From Coffea arabica (taxonomy: Eukaryota; Streptophyta; Magnoliopsida; Gentianales; Rubiaceae): a DNA stretch of 64,000 bases. Below the pieces are notes generated by a model that worked only from the letters and a program-made list of their open reading frames with translations, had not been told where the DNA came from and made no database searches. The stretch covers positions 39,828,287 through 39,892,286 of the forward strand of contig NC_092326.1 of the NCBI RefSeq assembly GCF_036785885.1, read 5' to 3'. The stretch's first letter is position 1. Each line of letters opens with the position of its first letter. The position numbers and the translations under genes were made by a program. This document shows, piece after piece, positions 9,872-20,727 of the stretch.

Positions 9872-11144
9872 ACTCAATTACTTCTTTATATTTGAATATA
9901 TAAATAGCATCATCATCTTTTTCATTTTGGAACTCACACTCGCTCACTGTCACTAAATCTATCATAGTCACTTGACTCGTTGCCATCTTCGTCTTGTTCC
10001 TCAATCTCTTGATTTCTCCATCCATTTGACCAGTGACTCTCTGTACCAACAATTGTTCAGTCAAGAGATCGATGACGGAATTTGATACCATTGAAAAGGA
10101 TCTTGACTTCTAGTCTTGTCAATGGAGAAAACAACCTTGAAGAGTTCAAAAGTGCTTGATTCTGGATCAATCATCAAGACATTCAAAGGTTTACACCCCA
10201 AAAAAAAATATAAAAGGGAAAAAATGAGCATCAGACCAAACATGTCGGAACCACGTCAAAGGGACCAAAAGGGATGCCCAAAAGTTGCAGGAAAGTTTCC
10301 TTCGACAAAGAGAGAATGACGTCCTTTATAAATATTAAATACTGGCGGGCGCCGTTACCCGTTAACTATTGCAGTTTTGCCGTCCGTCGCATGACCATTT
10401 TGTCGTGGCGGCGGCGGTAACGAGCTTCTTTGCTTGCTGAATTCAGTGTTGCCAAGTTCTTTTTAGCGCTCAAGTCCTTCTAGTTTTTTTTTTGTACGTT
10501 TTTCATTTAGCTACGCTTTTTCAGCTTACATTCTTCATTCAAGCCCGTGAGATCTCCAACCTACCAAAATTACTATCTCCTACCGTTTTGTTGAGATCAT
10601 TAATAGAGCCTTTAAATTGAATAGCACCTTCAACACTTGACAACAAGCAAAAACACGAGAAAACAGCACTATGACAAAACAAGAGCGTCAAACACAATTC
10701 TTTGTATTAATCCAAACAACTAAAACCAAATTTGTATCATATAATCGCCTCAATTTGTACATATTAAAGGAATGTTAAATTTGTTTACACAAGTAGATTC
10801 TAAAATATGCAACACAACAATTTTAAAGTTTTTACTATCTTTTCCATACATATTGCATGCATTTAGACCCCCAATATAATTCGACATACGACCGTGTAAT
10901 TTTCACAACACAAAATTTTTCTATCACAATGTCCAAATGTCCATGACTTGCGTATGAGAGATGTTTTTGTCACATTTGAATCTCACATCCACTTATTGAT
11001 GTTAATTTGAGGAAATACATTTTTAACAACAACAAAGTTTCGAATTTAATCAACATGGCGAGATTTTTGTTTTAATCAACATGTCCTAAGGGTGCGTTTG
11101 ATAAAACTGAAATTTGAAATTTGAATCCATTAAGTTATTCAATC
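9872..11144. other. Intergenic; GC-rich patch and dispersed repeat
   Basis: No gene could be supported. Positions 10,340-10,440 form a GC-rich island (GGCGGGCGCCGTTACC, GGCGGCGGCGG) unlike the surrounding AT-rich DNA, perhaps the leader of a lost gene. Short reading frames at 10,061-10,320 on both strands match no family I recognise. Positions 10,715-10,890 are a direct repeat of 16,345-16,500. Confidence 0.5.
10715..10890. repeat. Direct repeat partner of 16,345-16,500
   Basis: Shares long blocks with the region near 16,345, including CCAAATTTGTATCATATAAT, TTTGTTTACACAAGTAGATT and CTTTTCCATACATATTGCAT. One copy lies downstream of the sulfotransferase and the other downstream of the second PR-10 gene. 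This suggests another edge of the tandem duplication. Confidence 0.75.
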
Positions 11145-11149
11145 GTTAC

Positions 11150-13442
11150 TGTCGCGCCCCATTTTTAAAAATGAAAAATAACGAGTGTTATAAAAATGAA
11201 TCTTGATTGATTTTTGAATGAAAATCAGAGTTTGATTTATAGAAAATAAATAAAGAAAATGAGCCTAAATGGGATTTGAAAGTGCGACAATTTTGGCCCA
11301 AATTATAGTTGAAAAAAGGTTTTTAATAAAAAATAGAAGTCGTCACTTGGTATTGAATTAAGGTGTACCAAGTCACCTAAAATGAATTTTGAATAAAAAA
11401 AAAAGTAGAAAAACCCTTTTTAAACAACTCCAAGTTTTCGAAAATCAGAGAAAAGTGTTCGGGAGTCACATTTGAAGAAAGGGAAAGCAAGGATAAAATC
11501 TAAAACACCCTTTCAATCTAGCCAAGACTAGTTGCGTGATTTAGTCAAAAATTTTCTTATTTTTAACCTAAAAAATTATCACATTTGGACGTACTATATG
11601 AATGCAAACCCTAGACCTAATGTATCGGGGTCAACATGTCTCTTCGAATTTTAATTAGTGCAAATCGCATTAATTACGATACCCAAAAGTAATTATTTGA
11701 AGAGGTCACGAATATGCAAAAATATAAGATTCTAAGAAAAAAAAAGAAAATAATAATATACAAATATACATGATCTAAAGGAATGCATCATAATGGGAGC
11801 AACGAGCTAAGATTCGTGACTTCAATTTTCCCTTTTATAGAGGGAATACGACCATGCTAAGGCTAGAAAGCCAAATTCGTCCATATCCCATATTCGAGGG
11901 GTATTTTTCCTATCTAATCGTGCAAATGTACTAACCTAGTTCTAATTCTTAAATGAAATGCAAGGCTAACGTCATGTCTCACATGTAGGGATAAAGGATA
12001 TACATATAGGGGAAATATGGGATAAGAGATATACATATAGGTGAATAAGGGATAAGGGATAAGGGATGTACATATAAGGGAAATGTCATGCAAAATGATA
12101 AAAACCCTAAAAGATAGATAATATGCATGCAAATGTAGTGATTGTTATACAAACATGATCTAGCGCGTGAACGGTCCCTAAGGGTCTAGCGTTGGATTAA
12201 CCTATATCTATAAGTTCTCACTAGCATTGGACTAGCAAAAAATCGAAACAAAGAGTCACAACTAGCGTTGGACTAGTGTGGTAACGTCATGCATTTATTA
12301 CAATCAAATAAATCATATAAAACATAAAATAAACAACCCATATTCAACAAATTAAAACAAACAAAGACCCAATTGAAAGAATTAAAAAAATTTAAGTGGT
12401 CAACTTATTATTATTACAAATATTAGGGGTCTAAATTAAAATAAAAATGAAATTGAGGGCTTAAGATGAGGCCTACCAAAACCAAATGTTAAACTTCACA
12501 AAATGAATGAAAACCCATTTGTTTCAATTAAACAACAAAATACCCAAAATTTCACTAAAAAGTTCAAATCATAAATCTCTCAAAAGCTATTAAAACCTTA
12601 AAATTCATCCTAAAATTTACAAGTTGTTTACTCAAAAAATCATATTAATCATATCAAAGGAGATTAACATTTTAAAGGGACAAAATTGATTAGATTTTTT
12701 CAATTTTCTGGGCTATAGTAGTATTAAGCAAGAATCTGGGGGTCAAAAAGATTTGAGTATAGGATAGGGGTAGCTGTTGCAGTTCAGGTTGACCAGCAGG
12801 TAAGGGATCATGTTGTACACCACCAGGTCGGCTGATGGTGTTGTTTGCAGACCCATCAGACGATTTAGGATGTGTACTCATGTTTACATTATTTCTCAAA
12901 ACTTGGCTACGCGATCGTGTAATGATGGGGTTTCTTTGTGTAGCTATGTTTGCAATTATTTGAAAATCTGGGAAAAGTCCTAGTTAAATTCTCTTCTTGA
13001 TTAACTGCTGACAAAAAGAAAAAGAAAAAGACAGGAGTTAGTAAAAATCAAAGTAATTCGGATGCATGTTCTATTGAGGAGCCCTTTTATGCCAAAGGTT
13101 GGTCTAAAATGAGAATGCGATCCTCTAGGATAAGCACTATACAATTCATGATGAATCCGATCAACTTATTGATTTAAATGAAAAGCAATTTGAAAAATTT
13201 GGCCAATTGGAGTGACAAGAGACATTTATCCTAACAAAATGAGGACAAAGCTCGAATGAATTGATTACTTTGATTGACACATAAAGTGATGTGTGAAAGA
13301 GCCTACTATCGAAAGGATTGCAATGTCTCGGCTAGTTGGATAAATAAAATGAGAATAACAAAGCTAACAAATAAATCTAAAAATGAATTAAATAAGAAAT
13401 AAAGCTAAAAAAAATTAAATAAATGAAATTTTGGTGTCTATA
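11150..13442 (-). mobile_element. Solo-LTR-like fossil (LTR retrotransposon), 2,293 bp
   Basis: Ends are TGTCGCGCCCC at the left and GGTGTCTATA at the right. It is flanked by identical 5-bp direct repeats GTTAC at 11,145-11,149 and 13,443-13,447, so it is bounded as a unit. Read on the minus strand, a TATA box (CTATAAAAGGG) lies near 11,840. No internal retroviral-type domain, primer-binding site or second LTR is visible. It therefore looks like a solo LTR or a short non-autonomous unit of unassigned superfamily. Age cannot be estimated from one LTR. A diverged relative lies in the opposite orientation at about 18,195-20,727. Confidence 0.75.
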
Positions 13443-13447
13443 GTTAC

Positions 13448-14032
13448 ATCCTAAATCGGATACATTTTGAGTGCATATCACATTAAGTGGTAAGTGAATA
13501 AATTATCACTTATTTTTAATAGCAAGTTTTGCCTACGAAATTCAGTGCTATTAATTAATTCAGATGTTTAATTTTTTGGTATCAAATGCGTTTCAACATA
13601 TTTAGATTTGAATACACTAAATTTAAGTGCTGAATTGAATTATCAAACAAAGGTGAAGCCTTAAATTTCTCAAATTTGTCAATTGCAAAAAGCCAATAAA
13701 AGTTCATGAAGAATTATTATTATTATTATTATTAAGCACCAAGTTAGACAAATTCAGCATTTTTTTTCTTTAAATTTGTGCTGCTTACGTAACATTTAAA
13801 AATTGAATTTTAGCAAATGCTTAATATAACTATTTGGCCACCCAATGAGGACTCACACTTTAAATTTGCAAGACTGACCACGAAGTCAACTTAATTAGGA
13901 TTTCTTACTTTGGTTCACTTAGCAAAGCATAAAGCTAAGTCCAACTTGTAAATACCCTCTCTAGTTGGATTCAACTACTAACAATTTAACATCGTATTGT
14001 TTTCTGTTTCAAGTCAGACAATAACTTCGATC
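13448..14032. other. Upstream region of PR-10 copy 2, no gene
   Basis: AT-rich DNA with an (ATT)n microsatellite near 13,712. It serves as the distal promoter region of the second PR-10 gene. The LTR fossil ends about 700 bp before the ATG, so it could influence expression, but nothing here demonstrates that. Confidence 0.5.
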
Positions 14033-14040
14033 TATAAATA
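14033..14040 (+). promoter_or_regulatory. TATA box of PR-10 copy 2
   Basis: TATAAATA lies 107 bp upstream of the ATG and is followed by a pyrimidine-rich CTCTCACTACATTAC stretch suited to a plant transcription start. This predicts a 5' leader of about 70 nt. Copy 1's equivalent lies outside the window. Confidence 0.6.
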
Positions 14041-14110
14041 CCGTCTCTCACTACATTACTTTGCACCATAATTCCTCCACAAGAACTAGCTCAAGTCTAA
14101 ACCCTTGTTG

Positions 14111-15690
14111 AGATATCCCAAACGCCAAATTAAGGCATCATGGCACCTATCACTTGTGATTATGAGGTCACCTCCTCTGTCCCTGCTGCAAGGTTGTTCA
14201 AGGCCTTCATCCTTGATGACAACCTCATTCCCAAGGTCTTTCCACAGGCCATCAAGAGTGTCGAGATCATTGAAGGAGATGGAGGTGTTGGAACCATTAA
14301 ATTGATTACTTTTGGTGAAGGTTAGTTAGTTCTACACATGCACTTAATCATTTTCAGGTCATTGAATATTTATCATTCTACGTAATAGTAAATCATTTAT
14401 GCACATCGATTTTGTAGTGCATGCATCAAAACTAATGATAAACTTTAAATCTTATCTTTAGGTTGCCATATTAAGAGTGCTAAGCACAGAGTCGATGGAC
14501 TTGATAAGAACAAATTCACCTACACCTATACTGTAACTGAAAGCGATGCCTTCAGTGCTGAGCTTGAGAAGATCACCTGTGTTATCAAAATCGAAGCCTC
14601 CGCTGATGGAGGGTCTATCTGCAAAACCAGCAGCACATACCACATCAAGGATAGCGTCCAGGTTACAGAAGAACAAGCTGAGGCAGGAAAAGAGAAAATT
14701 AAGTCAGCAAAAGAGAGGGCCTTGGCCATGTTCAAGGCTGTCGAGACCTACCTCCAGGCAAATCCTGATGCCTACAACTGATTAATGTGCTGCCAACTCC
14801 TCCAGAGTCAATCTGATACTTGTATGTTATGGTTTGATGGTGCTGTTTTGTCTGAATGCTTTTTGGAGTCTTGTATGTTTGGTTCAACTATATATTCGCA
14901 GTTAAGGCTCAGAATAAAATGCTGCTTGTATTTTCTTGTGAGACTAAATGAATCTTGTTTGAAACTGTGGTTCCATTGTTGTCCCGAAAAGCAATTTTGG
15001 TCTCATTTCATCATCCGATCTTGTAATGAAAAGATCTAAATGAATACTAAAAAAATTATTTACTAAAAACCAGCACCGTCGATTGGAGAATCCATAAAAC
15101 ATCAACGGTGATACAATTAATATAAAAAAAATGTCCTTATAAAACGAAATTTGAGTGACTTGTTTACCATCTTTCCATGTCTTGTAAAATTGGTCATCTT
15201 GAAAAGCTCGAAGCATATTTACTACTCTTTTTTTACTTTATTCCTTATCTTTTAGTAAATTACAAAGGACATATTGATCGAAGTTGCATTTTGAAGGGTA
15301 AAAGTGAAGAGATTAATTAAGCAACTATTACTATCTGCATACGATTCGTAGAAGTATAAGTGGAGTGACAATTAAGAGAAATTAGTAAAAAGGGCACGTT
15401 CGAAGCCTAAATTAATGAATAAGAGAAAGGCTCAATCTCAAAAGAATCTAATAACCATTTGAGAACAGGTACTTTATAATCTCGAAAGATGCCGGATGTA
15501 TAGGTCAACATTCTCAAAGCAAACTTTAGGGCACATTGTGTTAGATTAGCAATTTAGCACCATATAGTTTAAGTTCATCCTCTTCATTAGTGCAAAATAC
15601 TAGAAAGGTAACTTCTAAGTACTAAGAGCAAGTCTTCGTAATCGATCTCAAAACTAAAAAGCCGGAATAGGTCTTACCTAATTAAAATAT
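14111..15690 (+). repeat. Segmental duplication, copy 2 (PR-10 gene plus 3' flank)
   Basis: Counterpart of 1-2,290. The offset is 14,110 at the start codon, and the intron is 10 bp shorter. From exon 2 to about 15,050 the two copies are nearly base-identical. The empty site for the hAT MITE of copy 1 is at 15,619-15,626. Homology is lost at about 15,700, where a separate TIR element begins. The 3' flank 14,782-15,700 holds no further gene; the polyadenylation signal is at 14,913-14,918. Confidence 0.85.
14140..14781 (+). CDS. PR10: PR-10 / Bet v 1-family protein, copy 2 (2 exons)
   Basis: Exons 14,140-14,320 and 14,462-14,781 join with the same phase-1 intron as copy 1 and give 166 residues. 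The product differs from copy 1 at two places only: Pro16 becomes Ala and Asn78 becomes Lys. The two coding sequences differ at six of 501 positions. The glycine-rich loop GDGGVG and the C-terminal helix are intact, so the protein should fold and bind hydrophobic ligands like other family members. It has its own TATA box at 14,033, and the leader immediately before the ATG matches copy 1. Either the duplication is recent or gene conversion has homogenised the pair. Confidence 0.95.
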
Positions 15691-15700
15691 GTTTTTATTC

Positions 15701-16175
15701 AGGATATATTATTTATAACCTACTATAATTTTATGTAATACCAGATGACCTCTCTAACGTTTCAAAATAGTCACATAACCTCTCTATGGTTTTATGTAAA
15801 GTAGAAAATGTACGGAATGTACAATTAGTCACGGCGTTCATACCAAATGCTGTCTAAAAGCATGTGTGACAAAATTTTAATCTCCATACAACCTCCTTAT
15901 GGTTTGTATAAATATCTACTTTATCCCTCTATAATTTTTGCTTTTATCCACATAATTTCCCTGCACTTTTATACAAGACAGTTAAGTCATCGATTGATTC
16001 AACATTTAAGTAAGGGTGATATTGGTATTTTAATTAACAACATTGTATATGCTATTTTTTTTTTCAAAATTTCATTTTACATAAAACCATAGGGGTGAGG
16101 TAGATTTTTTTGAAATGTTAAAGGGGTCATGTGGCAATAGACAAAATCACAGAGGGGTTATATGTAATTTACCCT
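15701..16175. mobile_element. Small TIR element (MITE-like)
   Basis: The left end AGGATATATTATTTATAACC and the reverse complement of the right end (AGGGTAAATTACATATAACC) align, and the match continues for about 100 bp with blocks such as ATGACCTCTCTAACGTTTCA and CTATGGTTTTATGTAAA. The interior contains no transposase. No convincing TSD was seen. It truncates the homology between the PR-10 duplicons. Confidence 0.6.
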
Positions 16176-16344
16176 TTATAAAATAATCCGGTTGATGTGA
16201 CTTGTTTACTTTCAGAGCATCGGAATTCATTATACAAAAAAATAATAATAATAAAGAAATAGAGTCAACAATACGAGGTTCATGTAAAACTGAAATGTGG
16301 GAAACTTCATGCTTATATGGGGAGTATTTTTGGTGCAATCATGA

Positions 16345-16500
16345 CAACTAAAACCAAATTTGTATCATATAATCGCCTCAATTTGTATATATTAAAGGAT
16401 TGTTAGATTTGTTTACACAAGTAGATTCCAAAAATGTGGCAGAAAAAAGTTTCTACTATCTTTTCCATACATATTGCATGCCCCTAATATAATTCAACAC
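16345..16500. repeat. Direct repeat partner of 10,715-10,890
   Basis: Shares the ACTAAAACCAAATTTGTATC and TATTAAAGGA.TGTTA blocks and the CATACATATTGCATG block with the earlier copy, in the same orientation 5.6 kb away. The rest of 16,176-16,857 is AT-rich with no gene. Confidence 0.75.
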
Positions 16501-16857
16501 TTACAAGTGGCAAGAAAAAAGACTAGTTCTATTTTCAAACTCCCATATATATATGTACATATATACATACACACATATGATTATGTATGTGTGTCTACAA
16601 GCTCTTTTTACCTTTTTAGCTAGTATTCAATGTTTTTATTGTTTAATATTTCATAAATTAAAAATACTACTTTAGGCAATAAGTTGCTTTTAGTATTTCA
16701 TATTGAGCATCTTCATTTGGTTTATTGAAATATTGTGAAATAATACCATTTCACATTCATAAAATTTTCGAAGTTTCATCAATCCAAAGTAAATAGCGTT
16801 ACGCCTAATTGGAAAACATAATACAAATTTAAAGATATCTGCTTCTCAATTTTCTTC

Positions 16858-17640
16858 TTACATTTTCCTTACATTTTTAACTGCTAGTATCATTTTATCA
16901 TCCTTAAAATAGGGACGGAAGGAATCAGCCGACATCAAACCTCTGGAAGAATAAACTGGTATGCAGGAGCCGCCGTTGTCCTTCTTGTTGATTGATTCAA
17001 GGTTTGCAAACAAAATCTGGCCGTTAGGAGGTTGCCAATAGATACCATACCGAAACAACTTCCTGATTCTACAGGCCAATAGATAGTATGCCTATTCCAC
17101 TTTGGGATCATACCAGAATAATTTTCTGATACCACAGTAGAATAACTTGTTAATCATCTAGAGTTCATGTCATCGTTAGTTGCAAGAAAAGAGAGAGCCA
17201 AGCATCCATTAAATTGTGCTAACCGATGGAACCTGAATGAAAAGCTGGATATCCTATTGGAGCCACAACCAAGGCATTCAAACATGTTTTTTTTTAGATC
17301 AAAACGATAGAGCGTACATCCACGATCAAGTCCTGGGAGAAAACTGTCAACCAAGAAACTCTGCGTCTCAAACATTAAAGGTGAAAGTAGTTCAGGATCC
17401 GCATCTACATCAATCAGCTTTCTCCAGGAAGAATCACAGCCTAGAGTAAGAATGTCGCAGACCTTGTAATAATAGGCAGATTCCCCCCATAGGGACAGGG
17501 ATGATGAATTTCTTACCACATGATGAAGCTCTTGAAGTAGGTTTTTGATTAACAGGGTGAGGATGCTGCAATACTACAACGACGCAAAGTTCGCAATGTT
17601 CCTTGATTTTATTCGTTTGCTCCATGACCGACATGTATTA
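16858..17640 (-). pseudogene. F-box protein pseudogene (F-box-associated domain)
   Basis: The longest open piece (17,519 down to 17,154) contains YYKVCDILTLGCDSSWRKL followed by LYRFDLKKNMFECL and RLAQFNGCLALSFL. That order matches the FBA domain of plant F-box proteins, the substrate-binding part of SCF ubiquitin ligases. Upstream residues continue in another frame and downstream ones in a third (ILFANLESINKKDN... to 16,858), with stops between. No F-box motif (LPxDLxxEIL...) was found at the N-terminus. It is therefore a 5'-truncated, frameshifted remnant on the minus strand with no expected product. Confidence 0.6.
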
Positions 17641-18189
17641 CATAAAAATACTATCGTACCCTGGTACTTGCAAGGATCAAATTTGGCTAACAGGAAGCTG
17701 CGATCAAGCTGAACCATCAGCCTTCTTTCTGAGCATTTTCTGACCATATTTCCAGTCATTAGAAAGGCTTCTTGTTTTCTGCACTTTCCTGGGGTACAGT
17801 AGAGAAATTTTCATTCAAAAACCATTGAGGAAAAACAACTCCAAATCCGTCGAATTTAGGCCCCATGTCGGGAAGTCATCAGCCCTTTGAAGAAATTTTG
17901 CAGCAAAAAACTGAGCTTCCACTGTGATTTTCACGTGTTTGGGTTCGTTTATTTTACAGTGTAATGCATTGTTTTGCCAAAGGTAATCTTTTTTCATCTT
18001 ATTCTATTAAAAAAAAAAAAAGTTAAAATCTTGCTGCGGTGTTCGTTGTTAGTTTTCTGCTTCCTTCTATCGTTTTCCCCTTCATTTTGCATGTTGTTAG
18101 CCTGGATTTTGTCCCATAATATCATGTTCATATGTTTAGGTTTGGTGTTAATGAAGCATGGTGTGCTTTGAAATCATCCGGTGTGATGT
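17641..18189. other. Intergenic, no gene seen
   Basis: No supported gene. The stretch includes an A-run at 18,010 and unassigned short frames that may be outer parts of the F-box remnant. Confidence 0.5.
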
Positions 18190-18194
18190 TTTGA

Positions 18195-20062
18195 TGAATC
18201 ATGCTTCCTGGTTGCTAAACTACCAAAGCATCAGAATGATTCGAACCAGATGCATGGAGATTTTGGAAATTTTCATTTTTGACCCCCAACCTTATATATA
18301 AATAATCTCACTGTGGCCCAAAATCTGTAAAATGTGACTCAATTTTACCCCTTTTAAGTTTCAATCGTCTTTTGTATGTTTTAAGTATGTTTTTAAGCAT
18401 TTGATTTCTAGATTTTGGGGCATGAATAAAGCTTAATGATTTTTTCAGTTAGGTTAATACCGTGTTGGGTTAGATTCTTGGGTTAAGGATAATTTTAGTT
18501 GGGTTTTGTTGTTTTTTCTTTGGGTTTTGGCATTGGGTTAGAAAGTTAAAGCCCAACCCTTTTGATTGTTTTTCTTTGCTTGGTAAAAGGCAGGCCAGCC
18601 TACCTTGAGGCATTTCTTTGCTTATTCTTGAGGCTTTTCGTCCGGCCCAAATAAATGTTGAAAAAGGCCCAAGTGGCCTTTCAAGTAAATTGCAATCTAG
18701 TCCCTGTAATTTTGAGTAATTTCATTATGACCCTAACAACTTTAGATTTCTTTTAATTAGTTCCCTAATTTAATTGTAATTTGGTTCCTAAACTTTATTT
18801 TTATTTGACTTTGACTCCAATTTTTGTAATAATTTATAATTTGATTCTAAAAACTTTCTCAATTTTTGCAATTGGATCTCTCACAGTTTTGATTTCTTAA
18901 ATATAAGTTGTTTATCTTCTTTAATTGTTAATTATATTTCATTTAAATGCTTTAATTAGTAGATTTCATAGTTATTTGTACTTCTTTATAATTTATTTGT
19001 TAATTAAATTGGTGTCTTGACCTTTTTGTTGATTTTGGAGTATAAATAGGACAAATTCTACCCTATTTAACCACTACTTCAAGGGAGGTACCTTCTAGTA
19101 TTATTTTAAATTCTCTTATGTGCTTCTATGTGCCTTTTATATGTGATTGTATGTTTCGTGTGTTTTTTTCCTTGTATTTTTTCGTTTTATTCTTTTTAAA
19201 ATTTTATTTATTATATTTAATTTTTGATGATTATTTGAGAGGCATTTAAATGCCAAATTGTAATAGATAAATGTTCAAGACATGTATTTAGTTAGGCTAT
19301 GTAATATATAGGTTTCAATTTTGTCAAAAATATAATTAGTTAGATAAATGTAACAATTATGTTATTATTTTTTTAATTTCTCCCTTTAGATTGTAATTAG
19401 GGCCACAAATGTATTAGTTAGATCCTTATATGCATTTCTTTACTTGTGTGCTTGCATGTTTGTGTACTTAAGTGTTTACTCACTTTATTTAGGACCTTTG
19501 CATCTAAATATCATGCCTACGTGTTATGTGCTCTATGTGCTTTACATATTTATTTGCTTTAATTATGTTTTATATGATTTATTTGTTTATAATAAATGTA
19601 TGATGTCACCACACTAGTCCAACGCTAATTATAACCTTTTTCCTCATTTTCTCACTAATTCAATGCTAGTGAAGACTTGTAAAAATGGGTTAATCCAATT
19701 CTAGACCCGTTAAGCCTTTTTCGTGCTAGATTCACATTTTTTGTGTGACATCATCACATTTCATACATGTTTTTCATTTTTAGGATATTTTCTCATCTTG
19801 CATGATATTTCTTTTATATATTATCTCTCTTATTCCTATGTGCCCGAAGCATAACATTTGGATGTGCATTCTATTTAGGAAATTAAAAATAAGTTAATTC
19901 ATTTGTTTGACTAGGTTAGGAGGGTGACCCTTCAAAATATGGAAAATGAACAAGTATGGCTTTTTAGCCTTAACACGCTCTCATCCCCTCTATAAAAGGG
20001 AAAATTGAATCATGAATTTTAGTCTCTCGTACTCGTATGTTGCATTCCTCTTCTCTAGATCA

Positions 20063-20125
<63 letters not shown>

Positions 20126-20727
20126 TTCTTTTTGAGTCCCATCTTTTGCATTTTTCGTGACCTCTTCTAAGAATCATTTTTGGGTCTCACAATTAATGTG
20201 ATTGGCACCAATTAAGTTTTGAAGAGACATCTTATCCCTTTCAATACTCCCTAGGTCTAGATTTGCATCCATGAAGAAACATCCTAATGTGATAAGTTTA
20301 TAGGTTGGATTAAAAAAATTTTTAACTAAATCTTGCAACTAACATTGGTTAGGTTGAAAGGGTACCTTAGTTTTGAACCTATCAAAACTTTGTTTTTCCT
20401 TCTTTCAACCGTAACTCCCGAACCCTTTTCTTTTGTTTTCAAAGATTTGGAATCATTTAAAAGGGGTTTTATTTATTATTTATTATTTTAAAAATATATT
20501 TTGGGTGACTTGATACACCTAAACTCCATTCAAGTGGCGACTCCTATTTTTTTAAAAACCTTTTTTAGATTACTATTGTGGGCCTAAACAGTTGCATATT
20601 TTAAGTTCTATATTAGGCCTTTTTTCTTTATTTATTCTCTAAAATAAAAAACTAATTTCAAATAAAAATTAATTAAAAAATTCATTCTTTCAACCATAAA
20701 TTTTATTTCAAAAAATGGGGCACGACA
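18195..20727 (+). mobile_element. Diverged LTR fossil related to the 11,150-13,442 element
   Basis: The right end reads GGGGCACGACA, the inverted counterpart of TGTCGCGCCCC at 11,150. From about 19,540 to 20,727 it aligns to the reverse complement of that element, sharing CACACTAGTCCAACGCTA, CTCTATAAAAGGGAAAATTG (TATA box near 19,992) and GTGACTTG.TACACCT. The left boundary is less certain. TGAATCATGC at 18,195 is preceded by TTTGA (18,190-18,194), and TTTGA also follows the right end (20,728-20,732), giving a possible 5-bp TSD. No coding domain is visible. A (TA)n run occupies 20,067-20,119. The 5' half is poorly conserved, so it appears older than, or in a different subfamily from, the other copy. 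Confidence 0.55.

Noticed and set aside
12690-12899. Open frame in the LTR fossil on the minus strand
   Set aside because: Lies inside the LTR-like unit and shows no recognisable domain; not a host gene.
20067-20119. Possible regulatory element
   Set aside because: Simple (TA)n microsatellite inside the LTR fossil.
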